A stretch of DNA of 6,663 bases from Bacillota bacterium (GTDB lineage: Bacteria > Bacillota > Sulfobacillia > RBS10-35 > JAJYVM01), in the NCBI GenBank assembly GCA_021792015.1, contig JAJYVM010000220.1, positions 1-6,663 of the forward strand. The letters are read 5' to 3'. The notes below the pieces were generated by a model. It saw nothing but the letters and a program-made list of their open reading frames with translations, was not told the DNA's origin and ran no database searches. The position numbers and the translations under genes were made by a program. Positions 1 to 5,240 of this stretch are shown here, one piece after another. The first letter of the stretch is position 1. The number at the start of each line of letters is the position of its first letter.

Positions 1-1
1 C

Positions 2-199
2 CCCGACCTCTACATCGCGGTCGGCATCTCCGGGGCCAGTCAGCACATGGCGGGCGTGGCCGCGGCCAAGAACATCGCCGCCATCAATACGGACAAGGAC
101 GCCCCGATCTTCGAGCAGGCGCGCCTCGGGCTGATCGGGGACTACCGCGAGGTGCTGCCGCCGCTGATCGCCGCCTGCCGCGAGCTGTTGGGCAAGTAG
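2..199 (+). CDS. etfA: Electron transfer flavoprotein alpha subunit, C-terminal fragment (5' end outside window)
   Basis: This is the last 65 codons of an ETF alpha subunit (EtfA/FixB family), which with EtfB carries electrons from acyl-CoA dehydrogenases and similar flavoenzymes to the quinone pool through ETF dehydrogenase. The visible part is the FAD-binding C-terminal domain. It starts with PDLYIAVGISGASQH, matching the family's GISGA-x-QH flavin-binding loop. It continues with NIAAINTDKDAPIFEQA, matching the N-x-D-x-xAPIF motif, and ends with the usual LIGDYREVLPPL tail and a TAG stop. The family is normally about 300-330 aa, so roughly four fifths lies to the left. No frameshift is seen in the visible part. 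It points the same way as the ligase operon downstream, but about 475 bases and a hairpin separate them, so co-transcription is uncertain. An ETF next to acyl-CoA activating genes fits fatty acid or related beta-oxidation chemistry. Confidence 0.93.
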   Translation, partial: PDLYIAVGISGASQHMAGVAAAKNIAAINTDKDAPIFEQARLGLIGDYREVLPPLIAACRELLGK

Positions 200-379
200 C
201 GCCAGGGCCGCGGGCAGGTTCCCGTCGCCGGATGGGGCGCCTGCCGGACGCGGCGCGGCCACGGCGCCGACGAGTGACGCCGATCGCGACGCTGGCGACG
301 TCGAGTCCGCCGATTCGCTCAGGCCGGGGGGCGCTGCCCACCCGGCCTGTGTGCGTCTGCCCGCGCGGTCGCGGCGGCC

Positions 380-582
380 ATGCCCCCGCCGCGATGGGAG
401 CAGACTTACGGCGCGGCCGAATCGGCGCGGGTCGCCGCCGCCGGCGCCCTGATCCCCCCGGGCAGTGGCTGGACGGCTTCTGGTCGGGCAAGAGCATGCC
501 ATGGTTTCTGTACTGGGTGTGCGCCGAGCACAGCATGATGCACCTGGCGTACGCGCGGATGACGCGGCGGCTGCTCGGGTAG
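380..582 (+). pseudogene. Probable frameshifted remnant of a DinB-like (putative metal-dependent) protein, C-terminal half
   Basis: The end of this stretch, read in the frame of the TAG at 580-582, gives GQWLDGFWSGKSMPWFLYWV followed by CAEHSMMHLAYARMTRRLLG. That resembles the last helices of DinB/YfiT-like four-helix proteins, in which a W-x-L-x-W-V-x-EH-xxx-H pattern supplies two metal-ligand histidines; here the EHSMMH segment keeps the H-xxx-H spacing. Upstream in this frame the translation is Arg/Pro-rich and not protein-like. In the next frame an ATG at 380 reads MPPPRWEQTYGAAESARVAA and then AGALIPP, up to the C6 run at 454-459. One extra C there would join the two halves into a continuous chain of about 68 residues. 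A normal DinB protein is about 150-170 aa, so the N-terminal half and its third histidine are missing or unrecognisable. The family call rests on memory of the motif, and a true frameshift cannot be told from a homopolymer sequencing error here. Confidence 0.4.
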
Positions 583-584
583 GC

Positions 585-610
585 GCGGGCAGGCGACGGC
601 CTGCGCCCGC
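585..610 (+). terminator. GC-rich hairpin, possible terminator between etfA region and ligase operon
   Basis: Positions 585-590 (GCGGGC) can pair with 605-610 (GCCCGC). Inside that, 591-594 (AGGC) pairs with 599-602 (GCCT) around a GACG tetraloop, leaving a 2-nt bulge at 603-604. The hairpin begins 3 nt after the stop of the DinB-like remnant and lies 65 nt before the ligase start. No T-tract follows, so it is not a classic intrinsic terminator. In DNA this GC-rich such hairpins also arise by chance. Confidence 0.25.
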
Positions 611-661
611 CCGTTCCGGATGGCGGCAGGCAGCCCGTGCCCCGATCGCGAATGCAGGCGC

Positions 662-667
662 GGGAGG
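662..667 (+). promoter_or_regulatory. Shine-Dalgarno GGGAGG deciding the ligase start
   Basis: GGGAGG lies 8 nt upstream of the GTG at 676. The earlier in-frame candidates, GTG at 637 and ATG at 652, have no comparable purine-rich site, so this site favours the shorter 522-aa reading of the acyl-CoA ligase. Confidence 0.6.
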
Positions 668-675
668 CGAGCGCT

Positions 676-2244
676 GTGGAGGCTCGGCCGTGGCACCGCT
701 TTTACCGGGCGGGAGGCGCGACGGCGATCCCCGCGCCGGACTTCACCCTCGTGGAGATGCTCAGGCGACGCGCGCGGGCCACGCCCGACCTGTCAGCCTT
801 CATCTTCGGCGAGCAGGCCCTGACCTTTGCCGGGCTGGCGGCGCAGGTGGAGGCCATGGGCAGGGGCCTGGTCCGCCAGGGCCTGGCGCCCGGCGACCGC
901 GCGCTGCTGATGGTGCCCAACTGCCCGGCCTTCGTGGTGGCCTATTACGGGATCCTGGCCGCCGGCGGGACGGTGGTGCCCGTGAACCCGCTCTACGTGC
1001 CCCGCGAGGTGGCGCACATCGCCGCGGACTGCGGGGCGCGCTTCCTTGTGGTGGCCGACGTCATCCGTGAGCGGGCGGCCGGCATCGCCGTCGACCGCAC
1101 GATCCTGGTGCGCATGGCGGGCGGGTCGCCCGCACCCGGCGAGGTGACCATGGAGGACGTCCTGGCGGCCGGCGCCGGCGTGGAGCTGCCGCCCGGCGAC
1201 CCGGCGGCGCCGGCCTCGCTCCAGTACACCGGCGGCACGACGGGCCTGCCGAAGGGCGCCGTGCTGACCCACCGCAACCTGGTGGCCAACGTCCTGCAGA
1301 TGACGGAGTTCTACGAACCGATGGTGCCGGGGGACGAGCGCGTGCTGACCGTCCTTCCGCTCTCGCACGTCTTTGGCATGACGTGCTGCATGCACTACGG
1401 CATCCACCAGGGCGCCAGCCAGGTCCTGTTTCCCCGCTTCGACCTGGACGGGGTCATGGCCGCCATCCGGCGCCACCGGATCACGGCCTTTCCCGGCGTG
1501 CCCACCATGTACGTGGCGGTCCTGAACTACCCCGACGCCGAGACATACGGGATCGCCAACATCCGGACGCTGTCCTCGGGCGGGGCGCCGCTGCCGCAGC
1601 AGGTGGCCGACACCTTCGTCCAGCGCTTCGGGGCGCAGATCGGGGAGGGTTACGGGCTCTCGGAGGCCTCGCCGGTGACGCACGTCAATCCGGGCTGGGC
1701 CCGCCGGCCCGGGGCGGTCGGTATCCCCGTGCCGGACACGGACGCCCGCATCGTCGACCTGGAGACCGGCACGCGGGAACTCGGGCCCGGCGAGGATGGC
1801 GAGCTATGCATCCGCGGGCCGCAGGTCATGCGTGGTTATTGGAACAAGCCGGAGGAGACGGCATCCGCCCTGCGCGACGGCTGGCTGCACACGGGCGATA
1901 TCGCCCGCATGGACGCCGACGGCTACTTCACCATCGTCGACCGCAAGAAGGACATGATCATCGTCTCCGGCTACAACGTCTACCCGCGCGAGGTGGAGGA
2001 GGTCCTCTACCAGCACCCGGCCGTGCTCGAGGCGGCGGCCGTCGGGGTTGCGGACGCCTACCGCGGCGAGGCCGTCCAGGCCCACGTCGCCCTGCGCCCC
2101 GGCGCATCCGCGGACGCCGAAGCCGTGATCGCCTTCTGCCGCGAGCATCTGGCGCCGTTCAAGGTCCCGCGCCAGGTCGTCTTCCACGCCGAGCTGCCCA
2201 AGAGCGGCGCCGGCAAGATCCTGCGCCGGGCGCTGCATGAGTGA
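676..2244 (+). CDS. AMP-forming acyl-CoA ligase (FadD-like, ANL superfamily)
   Basis: This enzyme activates a carboxylic acid with ATP to an acyl-adenylate and then to its CoA thioester in the cytoplasm. From GTG 676 it is 522 aa, a normal length for FadD-like ligases. All core motifs are present: the phosphate loop YTGGTTGLPKG at residues 184-194, GEGYGLSEASPV from 323 (A5), GWLHTGD at 402-408 (A7, with adenosine-binding D408), the hinge and A8 segment DRKKDMIIVSGYNVYP at 422-437, and PKSGAGKILRRAL at 508-520 with catalytic Lys514. The large N-terminal domain ends near residue 420 and the mobile C-terminal domain follows, so the enzyme looks complete and active. Start choice: GGGAGG sits 8 nt upstream of GTG 676. 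An in-frame GTG at 637 would add 13 Arg-rich residues and has no visible ribosome site. The 3' end overlaps the dehydrogenase by 8 nt (ATGAGTGA), which suggests translational coupling. Substrate chain type cannot be read from the sequence; medium or long fatty acids, or cyclic and aromatic acids, are all possible. Confidence 0.93.
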   Translation: MEARPWHRFYRAGGATAIPAPDFTLVEMLRRRARATPDLSAFIFGEQALTFAGLAAQVEAMGRGLVRQGLAPGDRALLMVPNCPAFVVAYYGILAAGGTVVPVNPLYVPREVAHIAADCGARFLVVADVIRERAAGIAVDRTILVRMAGGSPAPGEVTMEDVLAAGAGVELPPGDPAAPASLQYTGGTTGLPKGAVLTHRNLVANVLQMTEFYEPMVPGDERVLTVLPLSHVFGMTCCMHYGIHQGASQVLFPRFDLDGVMAAIRRHRITAFPGVPTMYVAVLNYPDAETYGIANIRTLSSGGAPLPQQVADTFVQRFGAQIGEGYGLSEASPVTHVNPGWARRPGAVGIPVPDTDARIVDLETGTRELGPGEDGELCIRGPQVMRGYWNKPEETASALRDGWLHTGDIARMDADGYFTIVDRKKDMIIVSGYNVYPREVEEVLYQHPAVLEAAAVGVADAYRGEAVQAHVALRPGASADAEAVIAFCREHLAPFKVPRQVVFHAELPKSGAGKILRRALHE

Positions 2245-3010
2245 CCTCTTCGATCTGACCGGACGCGTGGCCGTCGTGACGGGCGGCAGCCGCGGCCTGG
2301 GGTTGGAGATGGCGGAGGGGCTGGGCCAGGCGGGCGCGCGGGTCGTGGTGAGCGGCCGGCGCCAGCCCTGGCTGGACGAGGCCGTGGCCGGCCTCGTGGG
2401 GCAGGGGATCGGTGCCGCGGCCTTCATGGGCTCCGTGACGGAGCCGGACGACGTCGCCGGGCTGGTGGCCGCGGCCCTGTCGGCCTTCGGCCGCATCGAC
2501 GTCCTCGTGAACTGCGCCGGCATCAGTTGGGGCGCGCCAACCCTGGAGATGCCGCTTGCGCAGTGGCGCCGGGTGATGGACACCAACGCCACGGGCACAT
2601 TCCTGGTCTCCCAGGCCGTTGCGCGCCAGATGGTGGCCCAGGGCGACGGCGGGCGGATCATCAACATCGCGTCCCTGGCGGGGCTCGTCGGCACGAATCC
2701 GGCCCGGCTCTCGGCCGTCGGGTACAGCGCCAGCAAGGCGGCCGTGGTCGGCCTCACCCGGACCCTGGCCGTTCACCTGGCGGGGCACGGCATCAACGTG
2801 AACGCCATCGCGCCGGGGTTCTTTCCGACGCGGATGACCGAGGGGCTGCTGGCCTCCGTCGGGGAGGCGCGGATGGGCCGCGACACGCCCATGGGGCGCA
2901 TCGGCCGCCCGGGCGAGCTCAGGGGCGCCTGCGTCTTTTTGGCCGCGCCCGCGAGCTCATACATCACGGGCCAGGTGATCGCCGTGGACGGCGGCGCCAG
3001 CATCTGGTGA
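2237..3010 (+). CDS. Short-chain dehydrogenase/reductase (SDR, FabG-like classical type)
   Basis: This is a 257-aa classical SDR, which oxidises a hydroxyl or reduces a keto group with a nicotinamide cofactor. Motifs run in order: TGGSRGLG at 15-22 (Rossmann glycine loop), SGRR at 39-42 after the second strand, where the arginines suggest NADP(H) preference, NCAG at 92-95, catalytic Ser146 in NIASLAG, the YSASK box with Tyr163 and Lys167, APGFFPTRMT after it, and the C-terminal GQVIAVDGGASIW. The Ser-to-Tyr spacing is 17 rather than the common 12-13. I associate that insertion with gluconate 5-dehydrogenase-like and related SDRs, so plain FabG function is not assured. The ATG at 2237 overlaps the ligase stop and has no strong ribosome site, which points to re-initiation after the ligase. 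R2lox begins 14 nt after its stop. In context it probably acts on the hydroxyacyl or ketoacyl product of the same pathway; the exact substrate is inference. Confidence 0.92.
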   Translation: MSDLFDLTGRVAVVTGGSRGLGLEMAEGLGQAGARVVVSGRRQPWLDEAVAGLVGQGIGAAAFMGSVTEPDDVAGLVAAALSAFGRIDVLVNCAGISWGAPTLEMPLAQWRRVMDTNATGTFLVSQAVARQMVAQGDGGRIINIASLAGLVGTNPARLSAVGYSASKAAVVGLTRTLAVHLAGHGINVNAIAPGFFPTRMTEGLLASVGEARMGRDTPMGRIGRPGELRGACVFLAAPASSYITGQVIAVDGGASIW

Positions 3011-3011
3011 G

Positions 3012-3019
3012 GGAGGGAG
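3012..3019 (+). promoter_or_regulatory. Strong Shine-Dalgarno (GGAGGGAG) for the R2lox gene
   Basis: GGAGGGAG fills most of the 14-nt gap after the dehydrogenase stop and sits 5 nt before the GTG at 3025. It fixes that GTG as the start, although the reading frame stays open far upstream through the dehydrogenase gene. Confidence 0.6.
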
Positions 3020-3024
3020 CGCCG

Positions 3025-3810
3025 GTGGACTTCGCACTGGACCTCTATGGCAAGGCCAAGCGCTTTGGCATCTGGGATCCCGTGGACATCGACCTGGCCG
3101 TGGAGCGGGCCCACTGGGCGGCGCTGAGCGAGGAGCATCGCGCCGCGCTGCTCGGAACGTGCGCCAGCTTTTTCCGCGGCGAGGAGAGCGTGGCCGACAC
3201 GCTGGCCCCCTGGCTGATGGCCATGCCCCGCCTGGAGGAGCGCATGTTCCTCAGCACGCAGCTCTTCGAGGAGGTCAAGCACACCGAGTTCTTCGCCCGC
3301 TACTTCCGCGAGGTGCTGCCCGACGCCGATCCGGCGCAGCACTTCGCCGGGAACCTGCAGGGCGTGCTGGTCGACGACATCGCCGATGTCTCGGCGCGGA
3401 TCCGGCGGGCGATGGACGCCGACGCCGACAGCCGGATGCAGGCCCTGGTGGAAGGCGTGACCCATTACCACGGCATCATCGAGGGGATGCTCGCCATGGC
3501 GGGCTACGAGCACCTGGACGAAACCTGGCCCTCGCCGCAGGCGTTCCCGGGGCTGCGGGAGGGCTTTGCCCGCATCCGTGAGGACGAGGGCCGCCACATC
3601 GCGTTCGGGATGAGCTTTCTGCGCGAGCGCTGCGGCGATTGCCCCCGCTGGCGGGAGATTGTCGAGGCCACCTTCGACCGCTACGTGCCCGAGCTGATCG
3701 GCGAGTCCGCGGACCTGCCGCCGTCGGCGCAGCGGTACCGCCAGCTCCTTGCCGCCTGCTACGCGCGGCGCCGCCGCGATATCGGGCTGGACGGGGGGGA
3801 CCGCGAGTGA
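3025..3810 (+). CDS. R2-like ligand-binding oxidase (R2lox; ferritin-like di-metal protein)
   Basis: This 261-aa helical protein belongs to the ferritin-like, ribonucleotide reductase R2-like group, and most specifically to R2lox. Characterised R2lox proteins hold a Mn/Fe centre, bind a long-chain fatty acid near it, activate O2 and form a Tyr-Val ether cross-link; the physiological reaction is unknown. The N-terminal LYGKAKRFGIWDPVDIDLA is the typical opening. All six metal ligands can be placed: Glu53 (GEESV), Glu83 and His86 (FEEVKHTEFF), Glu153, Glu188 and His191 (EDEGRHIAFG). Val56, three residues after Glu53, and Tyr148, five before Glu153, match the cross-linking pair. The spacing fits the Mycobacterium tuberculosis homologue (Rv0233) as I remember it, except for a 3-residue shorter loop before Glu83. 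The protein is shorter than the usual ~300 aa at both ends. The GTG start has a strong ribosome site 5 nt upstream, and the stop overlaps the alcohol dehydrogenase GTG by 4 nt. It is not a standard class Ic NrdB: no NrdA is nearby and the cross-link pair is present. Confidence 0.9.
   Translation: MDFALDLYGKAKRFGIWDPVDIDLAVERAHWAALSEEHRAALLGTCASFFRGEESVADTLAPWLMAMPRLEERMFLSTQLFEEVKHTEFFARYFREVLPDADPAQHFAGNLQGVLVDDIADVSARIRRAMDADADSRMQALVEGVTHYHGIIEGMLAMAGYEHLDETWPSPQAFPGLREGFARIREDEGRHIAFGMSFLRERCGDCPRWREIVEATFDRYVPELIGESADLPPSAQRYRQLLAACYARRRRDIGLDGGDRE
3793..3800 (+). promoter_or_regulatory. G-rich Shine-Dalgarno (seven G then A) for the alcohol dehydrogenase
   Basis: A run of seven G and one A inside the last codons of R2lox lies 6 nt before the GTG at 3807. 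It supports that start over the ATG at 3822, which would cut off the first beta strand of the dehydrogenase. Confidence 0.45.
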
Positions 3811-4856
3811 TCGCCGCCGTGATGGACGCCATCGGCCAGCCGCTGGTCATCCGGCAGGTGCCGGACCCGGATGTGCCCGCGGACGGGGCCGTCGTGCGGG
3901 TGGCCGCGAACGGGGTCTGCCGCAGCGACTGGCACGCCTGGCTCGGGGATGTGCGGGTGGCCGGGCTGCCCCATGTGCTGGGCCACGAGTTCACGGGCGT
4001 GATCGAGGCGGTGGGGCCGCAGGTGGGCGCCTTCCGGCCGGGCGACCGCGTCATCGTCCCGTTCAGCCAGGGCGACGGCACGTGTGAGATGTGCCGCTCC
4101 GGCCATGAGAACGTCTGCGCGCATGTCCACCTTCCGGGCTTCAGCTCGTGGGGCGGCTACGCCGAGTACGTGGCCGTGCCGCGGGCCGACGCCAACCTGA
4201 TCCCCCTCCCGGAGGCTGTCGGGTTCGTCGAGGGGGCCAGCATGGGCTGCCGCTATATGACGTCCTTCCACGGGCTGGTGGACCAGGCGCAGGTGCGCGC
4301 GGGGGAGTGGGTGGCCATCCACGGCTGCGGCGGCATCGGGCTCGCCGCCGTCCAGATCGCGGCGGCCCTGGGGGCCTCCGTCGTCGCCGTGGACATCTCG
4401 CCGGCGGCCCTGGCGATGGCGCGTGAGCTGGGGGCCGTGGCGACCGTGGATGCGCGGGACGGCGATGCGGCCAGGGCCGTGCGCGAGGTCACGGGGGGCG
4501 GCGCCCACGTCAGCGTGGACGCCCTCGGTATCGCCGCGACCTGCCGGGCCTCGATCCTGAGCCTGCGGACCCGGGGCCGCCACCTGCAGGTCGGCCTGCC
4601 CACCCAGGCCGACCACGGCCAGATCCCCCTGCCCATCACCGCCATCGTCATGCGCGAGATCCAGGTCCTGGGGACCTTCGGGATGCAGCCCTCCCGCTAC
4701 CCGGCCATGCTGCGCATGGTGGAGCGCGGCCAGCTGCGCCCGGGCCGGCTGGTCACCGGCACGATCCCCCTGGCCAGGCTCAACGACGTGCTGGCGGCCA
4801 TGACCGACTTCGCGACCGTCGGCGTCACCGTGGTCGATCGCTTCACGGATGTGTAG
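3807..4856 (+). CDS. Zinc-dependent medium-chain alcohol dehydrogenase
   Basis: This 349-aa protein is an MDR-superfamily alcohol dehydrogenase, which interconverts an alcohol and an aldehyde or ketone with NAD(P). The GroES-like catalytic domain has zinc ligands Cys38 (GVCRSDWH), His60-Glu61 (GHEFTGVIEAVG) and Cys148 (MGCRYMTSFHG). The structural-zinc loop reads GDGTCEMCRSGHENVC: Cys93, Cys96 and Cys104 are in place, but the usual first Cys is Asp90. I believe this variation occurs in a subclade of these enzymes, so it need not mean loss of function. The Rossmann domain has HGCGGIG at 172-178, and the second strand ends in Asp196 (VVAVDIS), which favours NAD. GTG 3807 overlaps the R2lox stop (GTGA) and has a G-rich ribosome site; it gives the expected first strand MIAAVMDAIGQPLVI. 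The last five codons (FTDV and stop) are the first unit of a tandem repeat that runs on downstream. The physiological alcohol is not identifiable. Confidence 0.93.
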   Translation: MIAAVMDAIGQPLVIRQVPDPDVPADGAVVRVAANGVCRSDWHAWLGDVRVAGLPHVLGHEFTGVIEAVGPQVGAFRPGDRVIVPFSQGDGTCEMCRSGHENVCAHVHLPGFSSWGGYAEYVAVPRADANLIPLPEAVGFVEGASMGCRYMTSFHGLVDQAQVRAGEWVAIHGCGGIGLAAVQIAAALGASVVAVDISPAALAMARELGAVATVDARDGDAARAVREVTGGGAHVSVDALGIAATCRASILSLRTRGRHLQVGLPTQADHGQIPLPITAIVMREIQVLGTFGMQPSRYPAMLRMVERGQLRPGRLVTGTIPLARLNDVLAAMTDFATVGVTVVDRFTDV

Positions 4857-4886
4857 TTCACGGATGTGTAGTTCACGGATGTGTGG
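4842..4886 (+). repeat. Three tandem 15-bp units, two carrying in-frame stop codons
   Basis: The unit TTCACGGATGTGTAG occurs at 4842-4856 and 4857-4871 identically, and at 4872-4886 with a single A-to-G change (TTCACGGATGTGTGG). Unit 1 encodes the last residues FTDV and stop of the alcohol dehydrogenase. Unit 2 repeats the same codons and stop in frame, and in unit 3 the stop has become TGG. The third copy runs into the ribosome binding site of the NIPSNAP gene. The array looks like slipped-strand duplication of the gene end. It makes up most of the 44-nt gap between two genes in a cluster where other gaps are 14 nt or less. Confidence 0.97.
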
Positions 4887-4891
4887 GAGGG
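4885..4891 (+). promoter_or_regulatory. Shine-Dalgarno GGGAGGG for the NIPSNAP gene
   Basis: GGGAGGG lies 9 nt upstream of the GTG at 4901, and its first two bases come from the last repeat unit. It decides for GTG 4901 over GTG 4883, which overlaps the ribosome site itself. Confidence 0.6.
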
Positions 4892-4900
4892 CGACGTAAC

Positions 4901-5224
4901 GTGCTTTACGAGTACCGCCGTTACGAGGCGGCTGCGGGCAAGGCGGGCGCGCTGAATGCGCGGTTCCGCTCGGCGACCATGGCCCTGTTCGAGAAGCACG
5001 GCTTTCGCGTGATCGGGTTCTGGGAGCCCGTCACCGGCGCCAGCAACGAGCTGCACTACATCCTGGGCTGGGAGGACCTGAACGAGCGCCAGCGTGTCTG
5101 GGACGCCTTCCAGTCCGATCCGGCCTGGCAGCAGACGCGCCAGGAGAGCGAGCGCGACGGCGTCCTGACCGCGCGCATCCACGTCCAGATCTGGAAGCCG
5201 ACGGACTACTCGCCGCTGCGCTGA
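4901..5224 (+). CDS. NIPSNAP family protein (dimeric alpha/beta barrel)
   Basis: This 107-aa cytoplasmic protein has the size and pattern of bacterial NIPSNAP proteins, a ferredoxin-like dimeric alpha/beta-barrel family without an established general reaction. It begins MLYEYRRYEAAAGKAGAL, matching the family's M-x-YE-x-R-x-Y-xxx-G-K opening. It continues with LFEKHGFRVIGFWEP, then LHYILGWEDLNERQRVWDAF and SDPAWQ, and ends KPTDYSPLR, close to the family's usual P-x-x-SPL tail. The GTG at 4901 is chosen for the GGGAGGG 9 nt upstream. It is the last gene of the plus-strand cluster. Proteins of this fold often sit beside catabolic operons, where some act as small mono-oxygenases, isomerases or ligand binders, so an accessory role in the same pathway is plausible but not shown. 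Its stop lies in the left arm of the hairpin shared with the opposing gene. Confidence 0.85.
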   Translation: MLYEYRRYEAAAGKAGALNARFRSATMALFEKHGFRVIGFWEPVTGASNELHYILGWEDLNERQRVWDAFQSDPAWQQTRQESERDGVLTARIHVQIWKPTDYSPLR

Positions 5225-5240
5225 GCCGCGGGCTCAGCGC
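5218..5240. terminator. Candidate bidirectional terminator hairpin between convergent genes
   Basis: GCGCTGAGCC (5218-5227) and GGCTCAGCGC (5231-5240) form a perfect 10-bp stem around a 3-nt GCG loop. The left arm contains the NIPSNAP stop (TGA, 5222-5224) and the right arm contains the reverse-strand stop of the 3D protein (5234-5236). Only 9 nt separate the two coding ends. No T-run follows on either strand, so classic intrinsic termination is unproven, but position and symmetry suit a two-way barrier. Confidence 0.55.

Noticed and set aside
232..459. Long plus-strand open frame from ATG 232 through the region before the C6 run
   Set aside because: The translation is Arg/Pro/Gly-rich low-complexity of the kind produced by high-GC non-coding DNA. 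Only the part after the C6 run looks like protein.
793..1683. Long minus-strand open frame across the acyl-CoA ligase gene
   Set aside because: It is antisense to a gene with every ANL motif, and its translation is His/Arg/Gly-rich without recognisable motifs, as expected of a GC-rich shadow frame.
2527..3024. In-frame upstream extension of the R2lox reading frame into the SDR gene, suggesting a fusion
   Set aside because: The extension lies wholly in the wrong frame of a complete SDR, is low-complexity, and the strong ribosome site at 3012-3019 marks GTG 3025 as the start.
3025..3810. Class Ic ribonucleotide reductase beta subunit (NrdB) for the ferritin-like gene
   Set aside because: No NrdA is nearby, the protein is shorter than NrdB, and the Val/Tyr pair and ligand spacing match R2lox instead.
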